Source of the DNA: Betaproteobacteria bacterium
Lineage (GTDB): Bacteria > Pseudomonadota > Gammaproteobacteria > Burkholderiales > SG8-39
NCBI GenBank assembly: GCA_016713125.1
Contig: JADJPT010000023.1
Location: 1 to 64,000, forward strand
Length of the DNA: 64,000 bases
Reading direction: 5' to 3'
The notes below the pieces were generated by a model, which was given only the letters and a program-made list of their open reading frames with translations, made no database searches and was not told the DNA's origin. Below, one piece after another: positions 37,365 to 45,341 of this stretch. The stretch's first letter is position 1. The number at the start of each line of letters is the position of its first letter. Position numbers and translations under genes: made by a program.

Positions 37365-38968
37365 GCCTTCTCCAGGTCGCGGTAATCGGGCTGCAGATGG
37401 AACCAGTAGGTGTAGCCCTTGATGCTCTTCTGCATGGCCACGTCGAAATTGGGCTGCGCCAGGGGAATGCGCGGCACCTCCTCGAACGCCATGTCGATGA
37501 AGCCCTGCACGTGCGCCTGGTACTTCTTCGCGTCGGACTCGAAGCGCGCGGCGTCGATCAGCTTGTCCATGGCCGGGTTCTGGTAGCTCATGGTGTTGAA
37601 CACCGCGTTCTGTCCGTGGTAGTTCCAGAAGAAGAAGTACTCGGCATAGTTCAGCCAGCCGCCGAAGCGGTTCAGGCTGATCGGCATGTCCTTCTTGAGC
37701 ATCGCCGCGCGCCAGTTCGAGCCGGGGATCTTGTTGATGCTGACCTTGATGCCGATCAGCGCCAGCGCTTCCTGGATCAGGATGCAGGCCGGCTCCGACA
37801 CCGTGCCCTGCCCGAGGTCGAAGGAGAGCACGGTCTCGAAGCCGTTCTCGAAACCAGCCTCCTTCATCAGCGCGCGCGCCTTGACGATGTCCTGCTTGTA
37901 GCCGTGCGCCTGCGGCCAGACAGTGCCGCTGGCCTTGTTGTCCTTGTCCGCGTACATCGGGATCGAACGCTTGTACATCGCGTTGTCCATGATCTTTTCG
38001 TAGGGAATCGCCCAGGCCACGGCCTGGCGCACCTTGACGTTGGCGAACGGCCCGCTCTTGACGTTCATGTCGATGTACCAGATCGAGTTCTCGATCGGGG
38101 TGGTCGAGACGTTGACCTTGCCGGCCTTCGAGAGCTCGAGGAAATCCTTCGGCGGCATCTCGTAGGTCATGTCTATGTCACCCTTCTCGAGCAGCGCCCG
38201 GCGGTTTCCGGCCGAAGGAATCTCGCGCTGCACGATGCGGCGGATCTTGGGCAGCTTGCCGCTCTTCCAGTCCTCGTAGCGGGCGAAAATGATTTCCTGG
38301 CCCGGTTTGTAAGATTCGATCTTGTACGCGCCGCCGCCGGCGACGTTCACCTTGGTCCACTCCAGGGCCCACGGATCCTTCTCGGTGGCGTGCTTCTTGA
38401 CCAGCGCGGAGTTGAAGATCGAGGGCACGGGAACGGCCATGTCCATCATCGAGAGCTTGTCCTTGCGCAGGAAGTTCACGCGGAAGGTGTGATCGTCGAC
38501 GGCCACGAACTGCTCGGGCTTCTCGAGGGAGCCGGCCTTCATCTGGAAGGTCGGGAATCCGCGCACCGAGACCGCGCGGTCGAAGGAGTACTTGACGTCC
38601 CTGGCCGTCACCGGCGTGCCGTCATGGAACTTGGCCCCCTTGCGCAACTTGAAGGTGACCGAGTTGCCGTCGGGCGCGATCTTCCAGGACTCGGCCAGTT
38701 CCGGCTCAAGCTTGGTGTAGTCGTACATCACCTGGCCGTCTGGCAGGGTTTTCTTGCCGAAGGTCATCAGGCGGTCGTAGCACATCCACGACACGCCGTA
38801 CGCCGGGCGGTTGGCGCCCACGGTATGGATGTCGAGCGAGTTCGGCCCGGTTTCGTTGGCCACGATCAGCAGTTCCTTGCGCCGGTCGCTTTGCGACCAG
38901 GCTTCGAGCGGCAGCATGGAGGCGCCCGCGGCGGCGGCGCTGCTGATGAGGAAGTCGCGACGTTTCAT
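37361..38968 (-). CDS. ABC transporter substrate-binding protein, family 5 (DppA/OppA type)
   Basis: A 535-residue extracytoplasmic binding protein. The N-terminus MKRRDFLISSAAAAGASML has a twin-arginine-like RRDF motif and hydrophobic core, so export through Tat is likely. The mature part has family 5 blocks (YDRLMTF, WKIAPDGNSVTFKLRKGAKF, DGTPVTARDVKYSFDRA, VRQAVAWAIPYEKIMD). It starts after a CAGGAGATCCTC site and is coupled to AtzG. In this operon the cargo is probably a ureide or amide rather than a peptide (inference). Confidence 0.92.
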   Translation of the reverse strand: MKRRDFLISSAAAAGASMLPLEAWSQSDRRKELLIVANETGPNSLDIHTVGANRPAYGVSWMCYDRLMTFGKKTLPDGQVMYDYTKLEPELAESWKIAPDGNSVTFKLRKGAKFHDGTPVTARDVKYSFDRAVSVRGFPTFQMKAGSLEKPEQFVAVDDHTFRVNFLRKDKLSMMDMAVPVPSIFNSALVKKHATEKDPWALEWTKVNVAGGGAYKIESYKPGQEIIFARYEDWKSGKLPKIRRIVQREIPSAGNRRALLEKGDIDMTYEMPPKDFLELSKAGKVNVSTTPIENSIWYIDMNVKSGPFANVKVRQAVAWAIPYEKIMDNAMYKRSIPMYADKDNKASGTVWPQAHGYKQDIVKARALMKEAGFENGFETVLSFDLGQGTVSEPACILIQEALALIGIKVSINKIPGSNWRAAMLKKDMPISLNRFGGWLNYAEYFFFWNYHGQNAVFNTMSYQNPAMDKLIDAARFESDAKKYQAHVQGFIDMAFEEVPRIPLAQPNFDVAMQKSIKGYTYWFHLQPDYRDLEKA

Positions 38969-39020
38969 GAGGATCTCCTGGGAGTGGGTGTCGGGATGCT
39001 GCAATGTGGTTGGGTCGGAT

Positions 39021-40838
39021 TCATTTCGCCTCCTGTGCAGCCGCCGCACGCGTGTAGGCGCGCCAGCCGCCGAGCGCACTGATGTCCTGGCAGCCCCGCA
39101 GGGCATACGGTTCGCAGATGAAGCCCTTCACGGTCTCGCCGTTCTCCAGGGTCAAGGAGCCCATGCCCAGCGGCGGCGGAATCTCGGCGACGAAGGTTCC
39201 GAATCCGGCCAGCGGCATCTCCCACACCTCGACCTCGATGCAGGAACCGTGCCCGTCCTCCATGCGCAACAGTCCGGGCTTGGGCGGGACCGCATCGGCC
39301 AGCGCGTACAGTCGGTAGTCCGGCGCCGTGCGGGCAGCGCGCACCAATCGGGCGCCGCGTTCGGTCAGTTGCCAGTTCAGCGGCATGCCGGTCAGATGCG
39401 CGCCGACCACGGCGACCTGCACCGTGCTGGGTGCTCCGCCGGGCTCCACCCGCGCCGGCGGCACCGGCCAGGGGGTGGCGCCGACCTTCTCGCAGGAAGC
39501 CTCGTGCAGGCGCGCGCCGATCGCGGCGAGCGCGCGGTCGGTGAAAGCCGGACCGACCAGCGTGACGCCGAATGGCAGGCCGTCCTTGCGAAATCCGGCC
39601 GGCACGGTGATGCCCGCCAGGTCGAGCAGATTGACGAAGTTGGTGTACAGGCCGAGCCGGGAGTTGTACTCGATCGGATTGGCTTCGAGTTCCGCCAGCG
39701 TGTAGATGGTCGGTGCACCGGGCACCAGCATGAAGTCCGCCGCCTTCCAGATCGCCTCGCTTTCGCGACGCAGTGCTGCCAGACGATAGGCGCCGCGAAA
39801 GGCGTCGGCCGCGCTGAACCCGCGCCCGGACTCCACCACCTGGCGGGTGACCGGATGGAACGCCTCGGCATGCGCTTCGAGAAAGTCCTCGAGCTGCGCA
39901 AGGCGCTCCGCGACCCAGGGTCCGCCATACAGCAGTTCCTGGGCCTGCAGGAAAGGCGTCAGATCGACCTCCACGCGCAGGCCGCCGAGCTGCTCGAGCC
40001 TGCGCACCGCGCCTGCGTAGAGCCTGGCGTACTGTTCGTCGCCGAAGAACTCGAGCTGGTCGGCGCGCGGCACCGCGAAGCGAAATCGCTGCGGTCCGAA
40101 CACCTGCGCGCTGCCGCTGCGGGAGTACGGATCCTCTTCGTCGAAGCCTTCCAGCACGTCGAGCACGGCCAGCGCGTCGGCGCAGGACAAGGCGAACACC
40201 GAGACGCAGTCCAGGGAACGGCAGGCCGGCACCACTCCGCGCGTGGACACCAGGCCGCGCGTCGGCTTGAGCCCCACCAGGTTGTTGAATGCGGCAGGCA
40301 CGCGGCCGGATCCGGCCGTGTCGGTGCCCAGCGAAAGCTGCTCATCCCGGTGGCCACGCACACCGCGGATCCGGAACTGGAGCCGCCGCTGATGTAGCGC
40401 TCATCGAAACTGTTGCGGCAGGCCCCCCAGGGCGAACGCGTGCCCACCAGGCCGGTGGCGAACTGATCGAGATTGGTCTTGCCGAGCAGCATGGCACCGG
40501 CATCGAGCAGGCGGCGCACCGCGGTGGCGCTGCGTGCCGGTGCATAGGCGTAGCTCGCGCAGGCCGCCGTGGTCGGCAGTCCCTCGACATCGATGTTGTC
40601 CTGGACCGCGAAAGGAATGCCGTAGAGCGGCAGCCGATCCCGCTCGGCAGCCGGCAGGCTTTCCAGGGCCGCGGCGCGCGCGCGCGCCGCGGCTTCCGGC
40701 ACGCGGCAGATCCACACCGGATTGTCTCCGGCGGCCTGCATGCGCGCAGGCTTCGTCCAGCACGCGGCCCGGCGTGAGCCGTCCGGAAGCATAGGCTGCG
40801 CGCAAGGCGGGGATGCTGAAATCGATGTCGTGCTTCAT
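39021..40838 (-). CDS. atzF: AtzF-type allophanate hydrolase, two frameshifts
   Basis: An amidase-signature enzyme of about 606 residues with a C-terminal gamma-glutamylcyclotransferase-like domain, the AtzF/DUR1 architecture that hydrolyses allophanate to ammonia and carbon dioxide. The N-terminus is MKHDIDFSIPALRAAYASG. Catalytic blocks are PFAVQDNIDVEG, ISGGSSSGSAV and LGTDTAGSGRVPAAF. The C-terminal domain has VAVVGAHLTGMPLNWQL and GFICEPYAL. Two breaks are needed: two bases lost in a CG repeat near 40745 and one G lost near 40352. It sits between the GntR operator region and the binding-protein gene, 52 bases upstream of the latter. Confidence 0.87.
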
Positions 40839-40860
40839 GTTCCTTCGCCTTGGCATGCAA

Positions 40861-40872
40861 CTTGTATACAAG
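40861..40872. promoter_or_regulatory. Perfect palindrome, candidate GntR operator
   Basis: CTTGTATACAAG is a perfect 12-bp palindrome with the GT-N2-AC core seen in many GntR-family operators. It lies in the 228-base gap between the divergent AtzF (start 40838) and GntR (start 41067) genes, 23 bases from the AtzF start. It is a strong candidate for the binding site of the adjacent GntR protein, controlling the whole leftward transporter/AtzEFGH operon. The rest of the gap shows no other gene. Confidence 0.6.
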
Positions 40873-41066
40873 GTGGCATCCAAGCGGAATGCAGCATCCG
40901 TGCCACACCGCGCAAGTCGCTGATCGACAAGGAAACATCGCGGCGCGGCCTGGCCGGGCCAGTCAACACGCTGCGAACATCCGCACCGTCGCAGTGCCGT
41001 GCCGCTGCGGCGATCGCACACAGTTGGTGCCGGTTGGCACCCTGGGGCTCATTAGGAGAACGGACC

Positions 41067-41762
41067 ATGCAGTCGAGCCGGAACACGGCAGCACGCAGCA
41101 GCCTGTCGGAAGCGGTCTACGAGCGTGTGAAGGCCGACATCTTCGACTTCAGGCTGCTGCCCGGTACGCGCTTCTCGGAGAATGAGATCGCCGAACGCGC
41201 GCAAGTCTCGCGCACGCCGGTGCGCGAAGCTCTGCAGCGGCTGGAACGCGAGGGATTCCTATCGGTGCACGCGAAGAGCGGCTGGAGCGTGCGTCTGCTG
41301 GATTTCGAGCGCTTCGAGCACTTGTACGACGTGCGCGTGATCGTCGAGACGGCGGCAGTGAAGAAACTGTGCTCGGGCGAACCAGGGCCGGCGCTGCTCG
41401 AACTCAAACGAGTCTGGAGCGTGCCGCCCAGACAGCGCATCGACGACTGGAGCGTGGTCTCGGGCCTGGACGAGGCGTTTCATGCCACGCTGGTGGCCGC
41501 CACCGGCAACCCCGAGCTTTCGCGCATACACGCCGACATTCAGGAACGCATCCGCATCGTGCGACGCCTGGATTTCACCAGCGGTGCACGCGTGCACTGC
41601 ACCTATGACGAGCACGCGGCGATCGTGAAGGCGATCCTGTCGCGCAAGGCGCAGCAGGCCAACATGCTGCTGCGCTCGCACATCGAGACTTCGAAACTGG
41701 AGGTGCGCAAGATCAGCCTGCACCGGCTGCACCTGGCCCACCTCGCCGGCCGACCCGCCTGA
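41067..41762 (+). CDS. GntR family regulator (FCD type)
   Basis: A 231-residue transcription factor with an N-terminal winged helix (FSENEIAERAQVSRTPVREA, about residues 32-51) and an FCD ligand domain (DEAFHATLVAATGNPELSRI, YDEHAAIVKAIL, LLRSHIETSKLE) whose His/Asp residues usually bind a metal that holds a carboxylate effector. ATG 41067 follows a TTAGGAGAACGG site. It is divergent from atzF with a palindromic operator between them. It is clearly paralogous to the GntR protein at 23.0 kb, about half the residues matching by eye. Confidence 0.92.
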   Translation: MQSSRNTAARSSLSEAVYERVKADIFDFRLLPGTRFSENEIAERAQVSRTPVREALQRLEREGFLSVHAKSGWSVRLLDFERFEHLYDVRVIVETAAVKKLCSGEPGPALLELKRVWSVPPRQRIDDWSVVSGLDEAFHATLVAATGNPELSRIHADIQERIRIVRRLDFTSGARVHCTYDEHAAIVKAILSRKAQQANMLLRSHIETSKLEVRKISLHRLHLAHLAGRPA

Positions 41763-41793
41763 ACCGGGACCCGCACGCCGGCGGGTGCCCGCC

Positions 41794-42582
41794 TCAGGAC
41801 GCCGGACCGGTGGGCCGGCTTTGCGGAAACAGCAGGCGCTTCAGGGGCGCGGGCTCGAACACTGCAAAGCCCTGTGCGAAATCGACGCCATAGGCGCGCA
41901 ACTGCGCAAGCACTTCGGGATCCTCGACGAACTCCGCGACCACCTGTGTCTGCAGCGTGCCCGCGATGCGGGTCAGCGCCTTGAGCTTGATCTGCCGGGT
42001 CTTGTCATCGAGCAGGTTGCGAATCAGGCCGCCATCGACCTTGATGATGGTCGGATGCATCAGCTTGATGGAACGCAGCGATTCGGAGCGCTCGCCCACG
42101 CCGCACACGCAGATCTGGCAGCCGCGGCGGCGCAATTCTTCCGCAAGGCGCTGCGCGCCGGTTTCGTCGGCGAGTATGTCCGCGTGCTCGAATTCGAACA
42201 CCAGGCTGGAACCCTCGACATGCGCACGCGACAGTTCATGCGCCATGTTCTCGGCAAAGCCTTCGTCGAGAAATGTCTGCGGGTGCAGGTTCAGGCACAG
42301 AACCGGAATCGCCTTGGAGCGCGCCAGCATGCGGATCGCGTGCGCGCTGACCCAGCGATCCAGCTCCGGCATCATTCCGTAATGCTCGAATACCGGGATG
42401 AAATCCCCCGGCGGCAGCATGTAGTCCTCCTCGGCGCGCATGCGCACCAGAACTTCGGCCATCGGAAACCTGCCCGGCTGAAGCACCGATACGATGGGCT
42501 GGCCGTAAAGCTCGAATTCCTCGTTGGCCAGCGCAAGCCGCAGACTACGCTCCGGATCTTCGCTTTCGTGCATCTTTTCCAT
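41794..42582 (-). CDS. Degenerate EAL domain protein
   Basis: A 262-residue stand-alone EAL domain. The fold blocks are recognisable: AEVLVRMRA in place of EALLR, CLNLHPQTF, FEFEHADI, IKVDGGLIR and AQGFAVFEP. The DDFG(T/S)G motif, which supplies metal-binding Asp residues, is replaced by CVCGVGERS, so cyclic di-GMP hydrolysis is unlikely. Such proteins often act as binding sensors or anti-regulators. It is convergent with the GntR gene, 31 bases apart, and lacks GGDEF or receiver partners. Confidence 0.83.
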   Translation of the reverse strand: MEKMHESEDPERSLRLALANEEFELYGQPIVSVLQPGRFPMAEVLVRMRAEEDYMLPPGDFIPVFEHYGMMPELDRWVSAHAIRMLARSKAIPVLCLNLHPQTFLDEGFAENMAHELSRAHVEGSSLVFEFEHADILADETGAQRLAEELRRRGCQICVCGVGERSESLRSIKLMHPTIIKVDGGLIRNLLDDKTRQIKLKALTRIAGTLQTQVVAEFVEDPEVLAQLRAYGVDFAQGFAVFEPAPLKRLLFPQSRPTGPAS

Positions 42583-42627
42583 GCCCGGATTCTACCTTCC
42601 GCGGCAGCGCATTCCCGGCAGCCGCGC

Positions 42628-43573
42628 TCAGACCCCGGCGAGAAGTTCCAGGGTTTCGCGCACGGCGGTGGGGTCGGCGATGCCCTGGCCCGCGATGTCG
42701 TAAGGCGCAACCATGCGCCACGCTGGAGAACAGGATGGGCACGCCGATGGCCAATGCGCTGGCGCGCAGCGGACTAAGCAGCTTGATCGGGATGTGGCCC
42801 TGGTCGTGGAAGATCGCCAGATAGGCGTCGTGCCTACGCTGCGCGAGCATCAGGTCCGCGCCCACCGGCCCTTCGGCACGCACCCCCCGCCTTTGCAGCT
42901 CCGCGACTGCCGGCTTGGTGATGCGCTCATCTTCGTCGCCGAACAGGCCGTCCTCGCCGGCGTGCGGGTTGATGCCGAACACGCCGATCAGCGGCTCGGC
43001 GATGCCCAGGCGGCGCAGCAGGGCGGCGCTCGCCAGTCCGGCTTCGACCACCAGTTGCGGGCTCAGCCGGCCCAGCGCCTGCGCCACGCTTTCGTGCAGC
43101 GTGACGTGCGCGATGCGCAGGCCCGCGGCCACCAGCATCATGAAGCTCTTCTCGCGCGGCGTGCCGGTCAGGTCGGCGACCAGTCCGGTGTACCCGTTGA
43201 AGGCGATGCCGGCGCGATTCACGGCGGTCTCCGAATGCGGACAGCCGACCACCGCGTCGGCGCCACCGGCCAGGCAAAGGCGCACCGCCTCGCGCATGTA
43301 GGCAACGGTGGCGGCCCCCGCGCGCGGGTCCAGCGCGCCGGGTTTGAAGGCGCTTCGCTCCAGCGCCTGCAGCGGGGCGATCTGCAGCTCTGCGCCGGGC
43401 GCGAAGCGCTCGGCATAGCCGCGCAGGATGTACTCGTCGCCCACCAGGATCGGCGCGACCCCGGGCGGCGGCGCGGCGGCGGCGCGCACGGCGATCTCCG
43501 GACCGATGCCGTTCGGATCGCCGATCGCGATGGCGATCCGGCGCACGCCCGCGTGCCCCTGCGCGGCGCTCAC
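42628..43573 (-). CDS. PdxA-family dehydrogenase (possible cis-dihydrodiol dehydrogenase), frameshifted
   Basis: A PdxA-family NAD-dependent dehydrogenase of about 314 residues (IAIAIGDPNGIGPEIA, VGCPHSETAVNRAG, FGINPHAGEDGLFG, FHDQGHIPIKLL). Canonical PdxA makes a pyridoxal phosphate precursor. The paralogue TphB, however, oxidises the dihydrodiol formed by terephthalate dioxygenase, and this gene overlaps a Rieske dioxygenase beta subunit by GTGA, so a dihydrodiol role is more likely here. One surplus T near 42717 breaks the C-terminus; correcting it gives HGAPYDIAGQGIADPTAVRE. GTG 43573 is the start. Confidence 0.83.
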
Positions 43574-44055
43574 AGCGGCAACGCCACCAGGGTGTCGAAG
43601 CGATTGCTGTCGCACACCGCCAGGCGCTCCTTGAACATCAGCCTGCCACCCTGCTCGACCACCCGGTCCAGGTAACGGCCGGTGGCGAACACGTCCATGC
43701 TGCCGTCGCGCATGATGCGGGTGACCAGGAAAGGCACCTCGACCCTGACCTCGAAGCTGGGCGCTTCGCCCTGCACGTCCAGCACGGTCGGCACGCCGGT
43801 CATGTGGCGGTAGCGCTGGCGCTCGTAGATATTGGCCTCACGCAGCGCCGACACGCGATCCTGCAGCATCGCCCTGGAATCGGCGTAGACCAGCCCGGCC
43901 TCGCGGCCCCTGGCGTGGTTGTCGGCGGTGGTGATCTTGTACAGGCAGTCCTCGACGAAGAAGCCGGGCCACTCCTCCATGCGGTCGTCGTCTATGCAGC
44001 GCGCGTAGTCCGCGTTCAGCAGGTTGATGCGGTGATGCAGCTTGATCTCGTCCAT
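43570..44055 (-). CDS. Aromatic-ring-hydroxylating dioxygenase beta subunit
   Basis: A 161-residue small subunit with the cystatin-like fold of ring-hydroxylating dioxygenases (LLNADYARCIDDDRMEEWPG, RYRHMTGVPTVLD, VTRIMRDGSMDVFATGRYLD). It contributes structure to an alpha3beta3 oxygenase. It lies ten bases after the alpha-subunit stop and its own stop overlaps the PdxA-like start. Sequence alone does not give the substrate. Confidence 0.9.
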   Translation of the reverse strand: MDEIKLHHRINLLNADYARCIDDDRMEEWPGFFVEDCLYKITTADNHARGREAGLVYADSRAMLQDRVSALREANIYERQRYRHMTGVPTVLDVQGEAPSFEVRVEVPFLVTRIMRDGSMDVFATGRYLDRVVEQGGRLMFKERLAVCDSNRFDTLVALPL

Positions 44056-44065
44056 TGCGTGTTCC

Positions 44066-45322
44066 CTAGAAACCCATGGCGGCGCGGTACGCCTTCCAGA
44101 AGCCGCGCACCGAGCACTCGGTGGCGCGGAAGTTCTCGCTGCCGGCGTTCTCGCCGCCCAGCTCGATCAGCGAGTCGAGCTCGCCCGCCGTGGCGATGCC
44201 GCGCTGCACGAAGCCGCCCACTGCGCCGTCCTCCATCGAGACGTATCCGGCCGGGCCGATCATGTTGGCCTGCTTGAGCCTGACCTTGCGCATTTCCGGG
44301 GTATCGCCGGCGAACCCCAGGTAGGTCCAGTTGAGGTCGGTGGCCGTCACGCTGCGCGGCAGCACCTGGCGCACCGCCACGCAATTGCGTATCTGCTGCA
44401 GAACGAAGCCCGGAAACACGGAAAGGATCTGCAGCCCGATGTTGTCGCCGAACTCCTCGTGCGTGTCGAGGATGCTCGGGTCGCGCAGCCTGAACTCGGT
44501 CTCCTGCGAGCGAAAGCCCTGCCCGGCGTAGGCCTCCTGGCGCGGGATCACCTTCTCGACGATGGAAGCGGTGGCGTGGTTGCCGCCGGACTCGCTGACC
44601 ACCACCCCGCCGCCCTGGTCCAGGCGCGTGATGCCGAACTTGGTGAAGAACAGGTGCAGCAGGCTGGCGTGGTAGGTGTCACGGACGTTCTCCGTGTACA
44701 TCTTCCAGTTGTTCGGCAGCGCCTGCGTGAAGCGTCCGATCACCTCGACCGGCCGGCGCAGCACGCGCTCCATCTTCGCCAGCACCTCTTCGCCGATGTA
44801 CTCCTCGAGCGGCGGCACTTCGTCGGACAGGCTGCCGAACACCAGGCCGTGCACGCACTCGACGCGCAGCTTGCGCGGACCGTGCTTCTCCATGCAGAAG
44901 CCCTGCGGCATGCCGCCCTTGCCGTTCACGCCGTCCTTGAAGGCGATGCCCTTCAGGCTGCCTTGCCGGTCGTAGGTCCAGGCGTGGTACACGCACTGAA
45001 AATCCTTCGCATTTCCCTCGTCCTCGAGCACGATCAGCGCACCGCGGTGCACGCAGCGGTTCTCGAACGCGTAGATCTCGCCGTCCGAGTCGCGCGCCAC
45101 CACCACCGGCATGCCGCCGAGGAAAGTGCTGCGAAAGTCGCCGACGGCGGCGATCTCCTGCTCCAGGCACAGGAAGTTCCACACCGGCCCCTCGAAGACT
45201 CTCTGCTGCTCGGCGCGGTAGACGGCTTCGTCCTGGTAGACCCAGTACGGCACGCGCGTAAGCGTCTGCGGCCAGCGCGTGCCCAGCCGCGCCACATCCT
45301 GCGTTTCAACCCGGTCATTCAT
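44066..45322 (-). CDS. Rieske-type ring-hydroxylating dioxygenase alpha subunit
   Basis: A 418-residue oxygenase large subunit. The Rieske 2Fe-2S ligands are in CVHRG (about residue 90) and CVYHAW (about 110). The mononuclear iron ligands are in NWKMYTENVRDTYHASLLHL, with the bridging Asp and two His. The C-terminal domain continues to a normal end. It adds two hydroxyls across an aromatic ring and needs a reductase, which is not encoded nearby. Neighbours (PdxA-like dehydrogenase, CoA ligase, enoyl-CoA hydratase, CoA-transferase) suggest an aromatic carboxylate as substrate. Confidence 0.93.
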   Translation of the reverse strand: MNDRVETQDVARLGTRWPQTLTRVPYWVYQDEAVYRAEQQRVFEGPVWNFLCLEQEIAAVGDFRSTFLGGMPVVVARDSDGEIYAFENRCVHRGALIVLEDEGNAKDFQCVYHAWTYDRQGSLKGIAFKDGVNGKGGMPQGFCMEKHGPRKLRVECVHGLVFGSLSDEVPPLEEYIGEEVLAKMERVLRRPVEVIGRFTQALPNNWKMYTENVRDTYHASLLHLFFTKFGITRLDQGGGVVVSESGGNHATASIVEKVIPRQEAYAGQGFRSQETEFRLRDPSILDTHEEFGDNIGLQILSVFPGFVLQQIRNCVAVRQVLPRSVTATDLNWTYLGFAGDTPEMRKVRLKQANMIGPAGYVSMEDGAVGGFVQRGIATAGELDSLIELGGENAGSENFRATECSVRGFWKAYRAAMGF

Positions 45323-45341
45323 GCGGTGCTCGGTCTCCGGT

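Noticed and set aside
37307..39082. A 590-codon plus-strand frame
   Set aside because: It is the antisense shadow of the family 5 binding-protein gene, which has a clear signal and conserved blocks.
35345..40838. A complete cyanuric acid (atrazine) pathway
   Set aside because: AtzE, AtzF, AtzG and AtzH homologues are present but no cyanuric acid hydrolase (AtzD) or triazine hydrolases are seen, so the substrate should not be named.
42628..43573. Naming the gene pdxA outright
   Set aside because: The family match is firm, but the operon context favours a dihydrodiol dehydrogenase, so the symbol was left empty.
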